From: Paeniroseomonas aquatica
Lineage (GTDB): Bacteria > Pseudomonadota > Alphaproteobacteria > Acetobacterales > Acetobacteraceae
Length of the DNA stretch: 42,838 bases
Reading direction: 5' to 3'
Assembly: GCF_030409335.1 (NCBI RefSeq)
Contig: NZ_JAUFPN010000102.1
Span: 1-42,838 of the forward strand
Shown here: one piece after another, positions 15,668 through 23,408 of the stretch
Position numbering within the stretch: position 1 is the stretch's first letter
Layout of the letters: the number at the start of each line of letters is the position of its first letter
Made by a program: the position numbers and the translations under genes
The notes under the pieces: model-generated
The model's database searches: none
What the model was told of the DNA's origin: nothing
What the model saw: the letters and a program-made list of their open reading frames with translations, nothing else

Positions 15668-16901
15668 GGACGAACAGCGCCCCGGCCACCGGCCGGCCCT
15701 TCTCGGTGCGCAGGCTGGCCTCGCGCTGCGCCACCGGCGCCAGCCCGGCCGCCGCGGCCAGCGCCAGCACATGCGCCGGGTCGTGGCGGAAGCGCATCGC
15801 CTCCCCCAGGGCGAAGGGCGCCCCCGCCCCGGCCTCGACCGAGAAGGCGGCCCAGCCGCCCGGCACCAGCGCCCCGGCGATCGCCGCCAGCGCCGGCCCG
15901 AGGTCGCCGAGGTAGTTCAGCACATCCGCCGCCGCCACCAGGCCGAAGGCGCCCGGCCGCCCCGGCAGCCAGTCCAGCAGGTCGGCCTCGTGCAGGGCAT
16001 GGTAGAGCCCGCGCCGGCGGGCCTCGGCCAGCATCCGCGGCGAGAGGTCGAGCCCTTCCAGCCGCCGCGCGAGGGGCGCCAGCGCCACCCCCGATAGCCC
16101 GGTGCCGCAGCCGAGGTCGAGCACCGCCAGCGCCCGGGCCGGCACCACCCCCGCCTCGGCCAGCAGCCCGGCCAGCAGCGCCGGCGTGGCATAGCCCAGC
16201 GCCCCGGTGAGCTCGGCCTCGAAGCGGGGGGCGAATTGGTCGAAGAGGTCGCGCACATAGGCCGCCGGCGCCCGGGCCGGCGTGGTGCCGCGGCCGAGGG
16301 CGGCCAGCAGGAACTCGGCCTGCGCCGCCAGCTCGGGCCGGTCCTCCGACCGCGCCAGCGCCGCCTCGGCCGCCGCCGCCGCCCCGGCCGCATCGCCCGC
16401 CTCCCGCCGGGCATGGGCCAGTGCCAGCTGCGGCTCCGGCGCCGCCGGCAGCAGCCGGGCGGCGGCCTCGCGCGCCGCCAGGGCGGCGGCGGCATCGCCC
16501 AGCGCGCAGAGCGCCTGGCCGAGGTTGCGCAGGGTCACCGCATCCTCAGGCCGCCGCGCCAGGGCGGCCCGCAGCGCCGCCACCGCCTCCGCCAGCCGCC
16601 CCGCCTCGGCCAGGGCGGCGCCGCGGTTGGCCAGGAAGATCGCGGTTTCCGGCTGCTGCGCCAGGGCGCGCTCGGTGTGCCGCAGCGCCCCGGCGACGTC
16701 GCCGCGCTGCCGCGCCAGCACGCCGAGCAGGTTATGCGCATTGGGGTCCTGCGGCGCCGCCTTCAGCACCTGGCGGTAGAGCCGCTCGGCCGCCGCCAGG
16801 TCGCCGGCGGCATGGCGGGCGGCGCCGGCGCGGAGCAGGGCCTGGGGATCACGCGTGGTGCTGGGGGAAGCCATGGCGGCAGTCTGCGGCGTGGCGCCCA
16901 T
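15654..16901 (-). CDS. TPR-repeat class I SAM-dependent methyltransferase
   Basis: This fusion protein of about 415 residues has tetratricopeptide repeats first (about 20-180: AAERLYRQVLKAAPQDPNAHNLLGVLA, ALRHTERALAQQPE, AVAALRAALARRPEDAVTLRNLG). A linker (YVRDLFDQFAPRFEAEL) precedes a class I methyltransferase domain with motif I VLDLGCGTGLSG, motif II LEGLDLSPRML and ALVPGGWAAFSVE. The TPR part probably recruits a protein partner. Substrate unknown. Two starts are possible, 16901 and 16874; neither has a convincing ribosome-binding site, and the frame is open further upstream into a more AT-rich stretch that looks like promoter DNA. The start is therefore uncertain. Confidence 0.9.
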   Translation of the reverse strand: MGATPQTAAMASPSTTRDPQALLRAGAARHAAGDLAAAERLYRQVLKAAPQDPNAHNLLGVLARQRGDVAGALRHTERALAQQPETAIFLANRGAALAEAGRLAEAVAALRAALARRPEDAVTLRNLGQALCALGDAAAALAAREAAARLLPAAPEPQLALAHARREAGDAAGAAAAAEAALARSEDRPELAAQAEFLLAALGRGTTPARAPAAYVRDLFDQFAPRFEAELTGALGYATPALLAGLLAEAGVVPARALAVLDLGCGTGLSGVALAPLARRLEGLDLSPRMLAEARRRGLYHALHEADLLDWLPGRPGAFGLVAAADVLNYLGDLGPALAAIAGALVPGGWAAFSVEAGAGAPFALGEAMRFRHDPAHVLALAAAAGLAPVAQREASLRTEKGRPVAGALFVLSRR

Positions 16902-17026
16902 GGCGGCAACGCCACAGTCGATCAAGGTTAAATCGAAATCACGTTTCTGTGGTTGCGGCGGCAGAATGCCACCCTTAGGTTGAAGCGCGGAGGCCAGTCC
17001 CACCCTGTGTCCATCCCGGTCCCTCG

Positions 17027-17275
17027 ATGCCCGAAAAGTCCAAACACAATGCCGCAGCCGTGGCGGAACCGTCGCCCGTATCCGAGCGTAAAGATCCGAT
17101 GTTGATCGCGATGCCGACACCCCCGCAGCCTCCGCCGCATTTCGCGTCCTCGGACGATGCCGTCTTCGACGCCTGGCTCCGCCGGGCGCTGGTGCAGGCG
17201 CATGACAGCGTCCTGCAGGATCCGGTGCCGGAGCGCCTGCTCCGCATCCTGCAGACCCCGTCGCAGAACTCCTGA
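17027..17275 (+). CDS. nepR: NepR-type anti-sigma factor
   Basis: The 82-residue product ends in the NepR signature. The helix DAWLRRALVQAHDSVLQDPVPERLLRIL matches the two sigma-binding helices joined by a DPVP turn. In the alphaproteobacterial general stress response, NepR holds EcfG inactive until phosphorylated PhyR sequesters NepR. The first 24 residues are low-complexity. A start at ATG 17099 (58 residues) matches the usual NepR length better and would leave an EcfG-like promoter element (17065-17090) in the leader. The EcfG-like sigma gene lies 16 bases beyond the stop but on the opposite strand, which is unusual. No phyR lies in the window. Confidence 0.85.
   Translation: MPEKSKHNAAAVAEPSPVSERKDPMLIAMPTPPQPPPHFASSDDAVFDAWLRRALVQAHDSVLQDPVPERLLRILQTPSQNS
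17065..17090 (+). promoter_or_regulatory. Candidate EcfG-type promoter of nepR
   Basis: GGAAC (17065-17069), 17 bases, then CGTA (17087-17090): one mismatch from the general-stress consensus. It lies within the longest nepR frame but just before the internal ATG at 17099. If real, nepR is autoregulated, its mRNA is nearly leaderless and the start is 17099. Confidence 0.35.
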
Positions 17276-17291
17276 GGCTGGGCGGCGGGCC

Positions 17292-17816
17292 CTAGGGGCT
17301 GCCACCCTCTTCCCCGGGCTCCAGGCCAATGCCCTGCCGGAGCGCCTCGCGGGCCCGCGACAGCCGCGACCGCAGCGTGCCCGGCGGCACGTTCAGGATG
17401 CGGGCGGCCTCGGAATAGTCGAGCCCCTCGACCACCACCAGCCAGAGCGCCTCGCGATGGATCGAGGCGAGCTGGCGGAAGGCATTCGCCACGTCCCGCA
17501 TGGCCTGACGTTCCTCCTGGCCGCCGGAGACGGCCGCTTCCGGCAGGGTCTCCGCCTCGAGGATCGGGCTGCGGGCGGCGCGCCGTGCCGCCGCGGCACG
17601 GGCATGACGGAGGATGGTGAAGAGCCAGGCGCGCAGGTTGGTGCCCGGCTCGAACTGAGCCTGGGCCGCGATGGCACGGAGCAGGGTTTCCTGCACCAGG
17701 TCGTCGGCTTGGTCCCCGCCCCGGGTCAGCACCCGGGCGAAGCGTCTCAGTCGGGGTATTTCGGCAGCGATCGCGGTCGCGAGTGCGTCCGGCCCGGGCG
17801 CCCTATCCTCCTGCAT
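17292..17816 (-). CDS. ecfG: EcfG-like ECF sigma factor (general stress response)
   Basis: The 174-residue product is an ECF sigma-70. Region 2 is ADDLVQETLLRAIAAQAQFEPGTNLRAWLFTILRH, with the FxPGTNLRAWLFTILR stretch characteristic of EcfG. Region 4 is LASIHREALWLVVVEGLDYSEAARILNVPPGTLRSRLSRAREAL. EcfG-class factors recognise GGAAC-N16-18-CGTT and drive the general stress regulon under NepR-PhyR control. The adjoining nepR gene strongly supports this assignment. The start at 17816 has AGAGGGGG about 13 bases upstream, a loose fit. No GGAAC-CGTT element lies upstream of the gene itself in the 182-base gap, so self-activation is not apparent. Confidence 0.88.
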   Translation of the reverse strand: MQEDRAPGPDALATAIAAEIPRLRRFARVLTRGGDQADDLVQETLLRAIAAQAQFEPGTNLRAWLFTILRHARAAAARRAARSPILEAETLPEAAVSGGQEERQAMRDVANAFRQLASIHREALWLVVVEGLDYSEAARILNVPPGTLRSRLSRAREALRQGIGLEPGEEGGSP

Positions 17817-17998
17817 ACGGTATCGGCAGCCCCCTCTACGCCTGGCATTGCGACGGGGGCGGACAGTAAACCAAGCCCGCGTCGGGATGGGCGGAGGTAG
17901 AGACACCCTTGCGTGTAGCCTAGGGGGGACGTCTGCACGCTTGCGTGGGAAAGCGGCAGCGGCGCGATCTCGGGGTCCGGCAGCGCGCCTTCCGGGGG

Positions 17999-19669
17999 TC
18001 AGAACAGCCCTTCGATGCCGCCTTCGGCATTGAGGCCGATGCTCTCGGCCGCCGGCCGGCGGGGCAGGCCGGGCATGGTCATGATCTCGCCGCAGATCGC
18101 AACAACGAAGCCTGCGCCTGCGGAAAGCCTGACATCGCGCACTGGCAGCACATGGCCCGTGGGGGCGCCGAGCGCCGTCGGGTCGGCGCTGAAGCTGTAC
18201 TGGGTCTTGGCGATGCAGACCGGGACATGCGCGAATCCCTGTTCCTCGAAGCGACGCAACCGTGCGGCGATCGCAGATGGGATCTGCACATCCGAAGCAC
18301 GATAGACCTCCCGCGCCACGGTGCGGATCTTCTCCGCCAGCGGCAGCGAATCGGGATAGAGCGGCGCGAAGCGTGCCTCCCCGGCCTCGAGCCGGCGCAG
18401 CACCGCGCGGGCCAGGTCGGCCGCGCCGCGGCCGCCATCCGCCCAATGGGTGCAATGCACCGCCTCGGTCCCGAGCGCCGCCATCGCCTCCTGCACCGCG
18501 GCGATCTCGGCCGGGGTGTCGCTGGTGAAGGCATTCAGCGCCACCACCACCGGCAGGCCGAATTTCTGCATGTTCTCGACATGCCGGGCGAGGTTCACCA
18601 TCCCCCGCCGCAGCGCCGCCACGTCCTCCGTCCCGAGCGCCGCCTTGGCGACGCCGCCATGCATCTTCAGCGCCCGGACGGTGGCCACCACCACGCAGGC
18701 CCCGGGCGACAGCCCGGCGCTGCGGCACTTGATGTCGAGGAATTTCTCCGCCCCGAGGTCGGCGCCGAAGCCCGCCTCGGTCACCACCACATCGGCCAGC
18801 GACAGGCCGAGCTTCGTCGCCATCACGCTGTTGCAGCCATGCGCGATATTGGCGAAGGGCCCGCCATGGACCAGCGCGGGCGAGCCCTCGATGGTCTGCA
18901 CCAGGTTCGGCGCCAGCGCATCCCGCAGCAGCGCCGCCATGGCGCCATCCGCCTTCAGGTCGCGCGCCGTGACCGGCACGCCCTCCCGCGTGGTGCCGAC
19001 GATGATCCGGCCGAGGCGGGCCTGCAGGTCCTCGAGGTCGGTCGCCAGGCAGAAGATCGCCATGACCTCGGAGGCCACGGTGATGTCGAAGCCGTCCTCG
19101 CGCGGGAAGCCGTTGGCGACGCCGCCGAGCGAGGTGACCGTGGCGCGCAGCGCCCGGTCGTTCATGTCCATGCCGCGCCGCCAGGTGATGCGCCGCTCAT
19201 CCAGGCCGAGGCTGTTGCCCCAGTAGATGTGGTTGTCGATCATCGCCGCCAGCAGGTTGTTGGCGCTGGTGATGGCGTGGAAGTCGCCGGTGAAGTGGAG
19301 GTTGATGTCCTCCATCGGCAGCACCTGGGCATAACCGCCCCCCGTCGCCCCGCCCTTCACCCCGAAGCAGGGGCCGAGCGAGGGCTCGCGCAGGCAGATC
19401 ATGGTCTTCGTGCCCAGCGCGTTCAGCGCGTCGCCGAGCCCGACTGTCGTGGTGGTCTTGCCCTCCCCGGCCGCGGTCGGGTTGATGCCGGTGACCAGCA
19501 CCAGCTTGCCCTCCCGCTGTGCCGCCTGGCCGGCCAGGAAGCCGAAATCCACCTTGGCCTTGTACTTGCCGTAGGGGATCAGCGCCGCCTCCGGGATGCC
19601 GGCGCGGGCGGCGATCTCGCCGATGGGCCGGAGGGTCGCGGCCCGCGCGATCTCGAGGTCGGATGCCAT
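17999..19669 (-). CDS. fhs: Formate-tetrahydrofolate ligase
   Basis: The 556-residue enzyme has the usual family length. Its nucleotide loop is [16 protein letters not shown], and it carries [44 protein letters not shown] and [22 protein letters not shown]. It makes 10-formyl-THF from formate, ATP and THF in the cytosol, feeding one-carbon metabolism and purine synthesis. GGGAGG lies 9 bases before the ATG at 19669; upstream in-frame codons are not needed. It stands alone between the sigma gene and DUF1289. No folD is adjacent. Confidence 0.97.
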   Translation of the reverse strand: MASDLEIARAATLRPIGEIAARAGIPEAALIPYGKYKAKVDFGFLAGQAAQREGKLVLVTGINPTAAGEGKTTTTVGLGDALNALGTKTMICLREPSLGPCFGVKGGATGGGYAQVLPMEDINLHFTGDFHAITSANNLLAAMIDNHIYWGNSLGLDERRITWRRGMDMNDRALRATVTSLGGVANGFPREDGFDITVASEVMAIFCLATDLEDLQARLGRIIVGTTREGVPVTARDLKADGAMAALLRDALAPNLVQTIEGSPALVHGGPFANIAHGCNSVMATKLGLSLADVVVTEAGFGADLGAEKFLDIKCRSAGLSPGACVVVATVRALKMHGGVAKAALGTEDVAALRRGMVNLARHVENMQKFGLPVVVALNAFTSDTPAEIAAVQEAMAALGTEAVHCTHWADGGRGAADLARAVLRRLEAGEARFAPLYPDSLPLAEKIRTVAREVYRASDVQIPSAIAARLRRFEEQGFAHVPVCIAKTQYSFSADPTALGAPTGHVLPVRDVRLSAGAGFVVAICGEIMTMPGLPRRPAAESIGLNAEGGIEGLF

Positions 19670-19773
19670 GGCCTGTTGCCTCCCGGTTCTGGTCTGTGCT
19701 TCTGGCACCCGCGCTTATCGCCCCGTTGCGGGCCACGCAAGCGGGCAGGCAACCTTCGGCCCCGCCACGCCAT

Positions 19774-19995
19774 ATGACCGCCATGGCAAGCCCCTGCATC
19801 GATATCTGTCGCTACGACGAGGCCTCCGGCTGGTGCCTCGGCTGCGGAATGACCCGCAAGGACAAGAAGCACTGGAAGAAGGAGAAGGAGCGCCGGCCGG
19901 CGATCCTCGAGTCCCTGCCGGGCCGGCTGCTGTCGCTCGCCGCGGCGGGCCACCCCACCGGCGAGGCGGCCAAGAAGAAGAAAAAGAAGTCCTGA
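19774..19995 (+). CDS. DUF1289 small Cys-rich protein
   Basis: This 73-residue protein shows the DUF1289 pattern SPCIDICRYDEASGWCLGCGMT (C-x3-C-x8-C-x2-C), likely binding a metal such as zinc or iron. A Lys-rich tail ends in KKKKKKS and may bind nucleic acid or the membrane. Such proteins are widespread in proteobacteria with no settled function. ATG 19774 or ATG 19783 are both possible starts; only three residues differ. It diverges from fhs across about 100 bases. Confidence 0.85.
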   Translation: MTAMASPCIDICRYDEASGWCLGCGMTRKDKKHWKKEKERRPAILESLPGRLLSLAAAGHPTGEAAKKKKKKS

Positions 19996-20006
19996 CCGGC
20001 GCCCGA

Positions 20007-20031
20007 AAAACGCAGGTTCTCCCGGCGTTTT
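20007..20031 (+). terminator. Possible weak terminator after DUF1289
   Basis: AAAACGC (20007-20013) and GCGTTTT (20025-20031) can pair over an 11-base loop, with the T-run inside the stem rather than after it. The placement 12 bases after the DUF1289 stop is suitable, but the stem is AU-rich and weak. Confidence 0.3.
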
Positions 20032-20112
20032 GATTTCGCTCAAGGATCGGTCTGCCTCCCTCGCCTAGGGTCCCCCCGGCAGCAGCGGCTGCCTGGAATG
20101 GATGCGAGGGAC

Positions 20113-20775
20113 ATGCGCAAGACTTTATCGAAGCTGGCTGGTGCCCTGGCGCTGGCCGCCGCCATCGCCACGCCGGCCGCGGCCCAGGTGGGCTCGGATG
20201 TGGTGCGCGGCAAGCAGGCGGGCGACCTCGTCCTCGGCCTCGGCGCCATCGGCGTGCTGCCGAGCAACGGTGGCCGCGTGGATCTCATCGGCGGCAAGCC
20301 AGAGGCGAGCAACAGCGCCAGCCCGCAGCTCGACCTCTCCTACTTCGTCACCCCGCAGATCGCGCTGAACCTGATCGCCGCCACCACGCGGCACGATGTC
20401 AGCGTGAAGGGCTCGGCGCTCGGCAACCTCGACCTCGGCCATGTCTGGGTGCTGCCGCCGACCCTGACCCTGCAGTTCCACCCCTTCCCGGCCGCGCGCT
20501 TCAGCCCCTATGTCGGCGCCGGCCTCAACGTCAGCTTCTTCTACGGCGAGGGCGGCCGCCGCACCGAGCCGGTGAACCGCCTGGTCGTCGATACCGCCGT
20601 CGGCTTCGCGCTGAACCTCGGCGCCGACTACGAGATCGCGCCGAACTGGCTGGTCAATGCCGATTTGAAGAAGCTGTTCCTGCGCCCCGATGCCAGCGTC
20701 AACTCCGGCCTGGTGCATGCGCGGGTGGACCTCGACCCCTGGATCATCGGCGCCAGCGTCCGCTACCGCTTCTGA
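20113..20775 (+). CDS. OmpW-family outer-membrane beta-barrel protein
   Basis: The product is about 220 residues. A signal peptide (MRKTLSKLAGALALAAAIATPAAAQ) precedes an eight-strand OmpW-like barrel with ASPQLDLSYFVTPQIALNLIAATTRHDV, LGHVWVLPPTLTLQFHPFP, FSPYVGAGLNVSFFYGE and the C-terminal WIIGASVRYRF ending in aromatic Phe, as outer-membrane assembly requires. OmpW proteins form narrow hydrophobic channels. An ATG at 20098 would add five residues with two Asp before the signal peptide. I prefer 20113 for the cleaner n-region, though its GAGGG sits very close. Convergent with the aminotransferase gene. Confidence 0.92.
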   Translation: MRKTLSKLAGALALAAAIATPAAAQVGSDVVRGKQAGDLVLGLGAIGVLPSNGGRVDLIGGKPEASNSASPQLDLSYFVTPQIALNLIAATTRHDVSVKGSALGNLDLGHVWVLPPTLTLQFHPFPAARFSPYVGAGLNVSFFYGEGGRRTEPVNRLVVDTAVGFALNLGADYEIAPNWLVNADLKKLFLRPDASVNSGLVHARVDLDPWIIGASVRYRF

Positions 20776-20787
20776 CCGGCCCTGGCG

Positions 20788-21903
20788 TCAGGCGGCCTCC
20801 CGTCGCCTGACGCCGAGGTCGTCCAGCGCCCCGCCGATCGCCGCGACGGCGCCCCGCATGTCCTCGGGCGTAATGGCGCCGACGCAGCCGACGCGGAAGC
20901 TCGGCGCCTTGGTGTTGTGGAAATTGCTGATGAGCACGCCGCGCGCCTTCAGCGCATCGACGAAGCCCTGCAGCACGAAGGCCGGATCGGCCGGCTGGTG
21001 GACGGTGACGATCACCGGCCCCTGGTGCCGCGGCTCGAGGTAGGGGGTCAGCCCCAGCGCCTTCACCCCATCGTACAGCACCCGGCAATTCTCGCGGTAG
21101 CGCGCCAGCCGCGCCGGCTGCCCGCCCTCCTGCGCGAAGGCATCCAGCGCCACCCGGAAGGCCGCCAGCGCCTGCACCGGCGGGGTGAAGCGGAAGCTCC
21201 CCCAGCCCGCCCGCAGCGCATGCTGGTAGACATCCGAGAGGTCGAAGGACCAGGACCCGGCATTGCCGGCCGCCGCCAGCACGCTGTCGATCCGCGCCAC
21301 CGCGAAGCCGATCCCCGGCAGCCCTTCCAGGCACTTGCCGGAGGTGAAGAGCACCACGTCGACCTCCGGATGCGCGGCCAGGTTCACCGGCAGCGCCCCG
21401 AAGGCCGAGACGCTGTCGAGGATCAGCCGCCGCCCGGCCGCCCGCACCACCGGCCCGATGACCTCCGGGTCGTTGACGATGCCGCTGCCCGTCTCATGAT
21501 GGACGATGGCGACATGGGTGATGCCGGGGTCGGCGGCCAGCGCGGCGCCGATCTCTTCCGCCGTCACCGGCCGCGTATCCGGCCCGGGCAGGGTCACGAC
21601 CTGCCGCCCGGCCTCCGTCGCCAGCCGCACCGCCCGGTCCGCGTAGGAGCCGTTGTGGGCGATCAGCAGCTTGCCCGTCACCGGCACGAAGGTGCGGATC
21701 GCCGCTTCCATGATGAAATGCCCGCAGCCCTGCAGCGGCAGGGTCGCATGCACCCCCTCAACCCCGCCGGCGATCCTCCGCACGTCGTCCCGGATGCCGG
21801 CATAGACGGCGCGGAAGCCGAGGTCCCAGGGCGCGATGTCCTGCGCCATGGCGGCGCGGGTTTCCGCGCGGGTCTGCACCGGGCCGGGGATGAGCAGCAG
21901 CAT
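20788..21903 (-). CDS. PhnW-like class V aminotransferase
   Basis: This 371-residue fold-type I PLP enzyme resembles 2-aminoethylphosphonate-pyruvate transaminase. Shared features are LLLIPGPVQTRAETRAAMAQDIAPWD, HATLPLQGCGHFIMEAAI, HVAIVHHETGSGIVN, LILDSVSAFGALPVNL and the PLP lysine Lys190 in FTSGKCLEGLPGIGF. Alanine-glyoxylate and serine-pyruvate aminotransferases are close relatives, so the substrate is not certain. No phosphonatase (phnX) or phosphonate transporter is near, which weakens a phosphonate role. It is last in a tight operon after DUF1080 and DUF1194 (gaps of 6 and 12 bases). GAGGTG precedes the ATG. Confidence 0.88.
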   Translation of the reverse strand: MLLLIPGPVQTRAETRAAMAQDIAPWDLGFRAVYAGIRDDVRRIAGGVEGVHATLPLQGCGHFIMEAAIRTFVPVTGKLLIAHNGSYADRAVRLATEAGRQVVTLPGPDTRPVTAEEIGAALAADPGITHVAIVHHETGSGIVNDPEVIGPVVRAAGRRLILDSVSAFGALPVNLAAHPEVDVVLFTSGKCLEGLPGIGFAVARIDSVLAAAGNAGSWSFDLSDVYQHALRAGWGSFRFTPPVQALAAFRVALDAFAQEGGQPARLARYRENCRVLYDGVKALGLTPYLEPRHQGPVIVTVHQPADPAFVLQGFVDALKARGVLISNFHNTKAPSFRVGCVGAITPEDMRGAVAAIGGALDDLGVRRREAA

Positions 21904-21915
21904 GAAGGGGCACCT

Positions 21916-22578
21916 CTAGACGCCCGGGTGGAATACCGCATCCAGGCCGGACAGGAGAAGGCCGCCGATCTCCCGCAGCAGCTTGGCGCGGATCGCCGCG
22001 GCGAAATCGGCATAATCGGCGCAAGGCACGGCGAAGCTGCCGGGGCCGCCGATGACCTCCGCCCGGTAGTGATCCAGCAGGTCCGGCTCCTCGTTCAGCA
22101 CCGCCAGCCCGTTGATGGTGACCCCCGCCGCCACGCCGATATCCCGCACCGGCCCCGGCGCCCGCCCCTGGTTGTGCCGCCCGTCGCCCGAGACATCCAG
22201 CACCAGCCGCGTCGCCTCCGCCGGGCAGCGCGCCAGCAGCGCCAGGCCGGCCGCCATGCCCTGCCCCAGCGCGGTCGCCCCGGCCTGCGGCAGCCGTGGT
22301 GCCGCCTCCAGCGCCTCGGCCAGCGCCGCGGCCGCCGCCAAGCTGTCGACCCGCATCCAGGGCACCGCCACCTCCGGCCCGCCCTGCGGCGGCCCGGCCG
22401 AGGACCAGAAGACCGCCGCCACCGCCACCGCCCCGCGCGGCCCGCCGAGGCAGGCCGCCACGACCTCCCCATCCCGGAACGCCGCCGCCGTCCCGCCCAG
22501 CATCAACCCGAACTCGTCGTAGTCGATGCTGGCCGAGACATCGATCGCCAGGCACAGCGCGAGGTCGACCGGCTCCAT
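21916..22578 (-). CDS. DUF1194 von Willebrand A-like protein
   Basis: The 220-residue protein is a DUF1194/vWA protein. The metal-ion-dependent adhesion motif is AIDVSASIDYDEF (Asp13, Ser15, Ser17), with the later Thr in GATALGQGM and Asp in LVLDVSGDGRHNQG. The second half (GVTINGLAVLNEEPDLLDHYRAEVIGGPGSF) is typical of DUF1194. As I recall, relatives usually begin with a signal peptide, and none is seen here; it may have been lost or the protein may be cytosolic. It is the middle gene of the DUF1080-DUF1194-aminotransferase operon. Role unknown. Confidence 0.85.
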   Translation of the reverse strand: MEPVDLALCLAIDVSASIDYDEFGLMLGGTAAAFRDGEVVAACLGGPRGAVAVAAVFWSSAGPPQGGPEVAVPWMRVDSLAAAAALAEALEAAPRLPQAGATALGQGMAAGLALLARCPAEATRLVLDVSGDGRHNQGRAPGPVRDIGVAAGVTINGLAVLNEEPDLLDHYRAEVIGGPGSFAVPCADYADFAAAIRAKLLREIGGLLLSGLDAVFHPGV

Positions 22579-22584
22579 CTCGGA

Positions 22585-23205
22585 CTACAGCGTCCGGATC
22601 TCCACCTTGCGGAAGCGGACCACCCCGCGGTCGTTCGCCACGCCCTTGTCGTCCTTCAGCCCGTCACCGTGCTGCAGGGCGATCCGCCCGCTGGCATGCT
22701 TCGCATCCCGCGCCCCATCCACCGTCTTCTGCCCGTTCAGCACCACGGTGAAGCGGTCCCCCTTGGCGGTGATCTCGAAGGTGTTCCAGCGCCCGCCGGC
22801 CTTGGGCATGGGGTCGACCGCGCCGACATCGACGATGGCGCCGGTGCCGTATTTCGGCTCCGGCCGCTCGTCCCAGATGTTCACCTCGTAGCCGTTGGCG
22901 GAGGTGATGGTGGCGGGGTCGGTCGCCCGGATGAAGATGCCGCTGTTCGTCGCGGTATCCACCCAGAACTCCGCCCGCAGCTCGAAATCCCCGTAGGAGG
23001 CCTGGGAGACCAGGAAGCCGTTCCCCCGGTCGGCGACCAGCATCCCCTCCTCCACCCGCCAGTTGGCCGCGCCGAGCTTGTCCCAGCCCTCGAAGCCGGT
23101 GCCGTTGAAGAGAGCGGTCCAGCCGGCCTGCTGCGCCCGCGCCGGGCCCAGCGCCGCGCCGCCCGCCAGCGCCGCCACGGCAAGATTGAACGACCTTCGC
23201 TGCAT
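22585..23205 (-). CDS. DUF1080 (3-keto-disaccharide hydrolase-like) secreted protein
   Basis: This 206-residue exported protein has an N-terminal signal peptide (MQRRSFNLAVAALAGGAALGPARA, with a twin-arginine-like start) and one DUF1080 jelly-roll domain. Motifs are WTALFNGTGFEGWDKLGAANWRVEEGMLVAD, FELRAEFWVDTATNSGIFIRA, YEVNIWDE and GRIALQHGDG. DUF1080 members include 3-keto-glycoside hydrolases. The start at 23205 has GGGGAGGAA at ideal spacing. It heads the three-gene minus-strand operon. Activity on sugars is inferred from family only. Confidence 0.9.
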   Translation of the reverse strand: MQRRSFNLAVAALAGGAALGPARAQQAGWTALFNGTGFEGWDKLGAANWRVEEGMLVADRGNGFLVSQASYGDFELRAEFWVDTATNSGIFIRATDPATITSANGYEVNIWDERPEPKYGTGAIVDVGAVDPMPKAGGRWNTFEITAKGDRFTVVLNGQKTVDGARDAKHASGRIALQHGDGLKDDKGVANDRGVVRFRKVEIRTL

Positions 23206-23408
23206 GCTGCATTCCTCCCCACGCGCCCGGTTCGCTCCGGACGCCCGCCGCCTGGCGGTTGCGGGGAGACTAGGTCCGATCCACCATCGAACGGAAGCGC
23301 CGCCTGCCAATCGATAGCAGGCTATGCTTGGCCTGGGCCCCCGCCCGGGTATAGCCTTGCTGCCACGAAGCATCGCCTCGCGCCCTCAGCCGAAGAAGAT
23401 CGCCCCCC

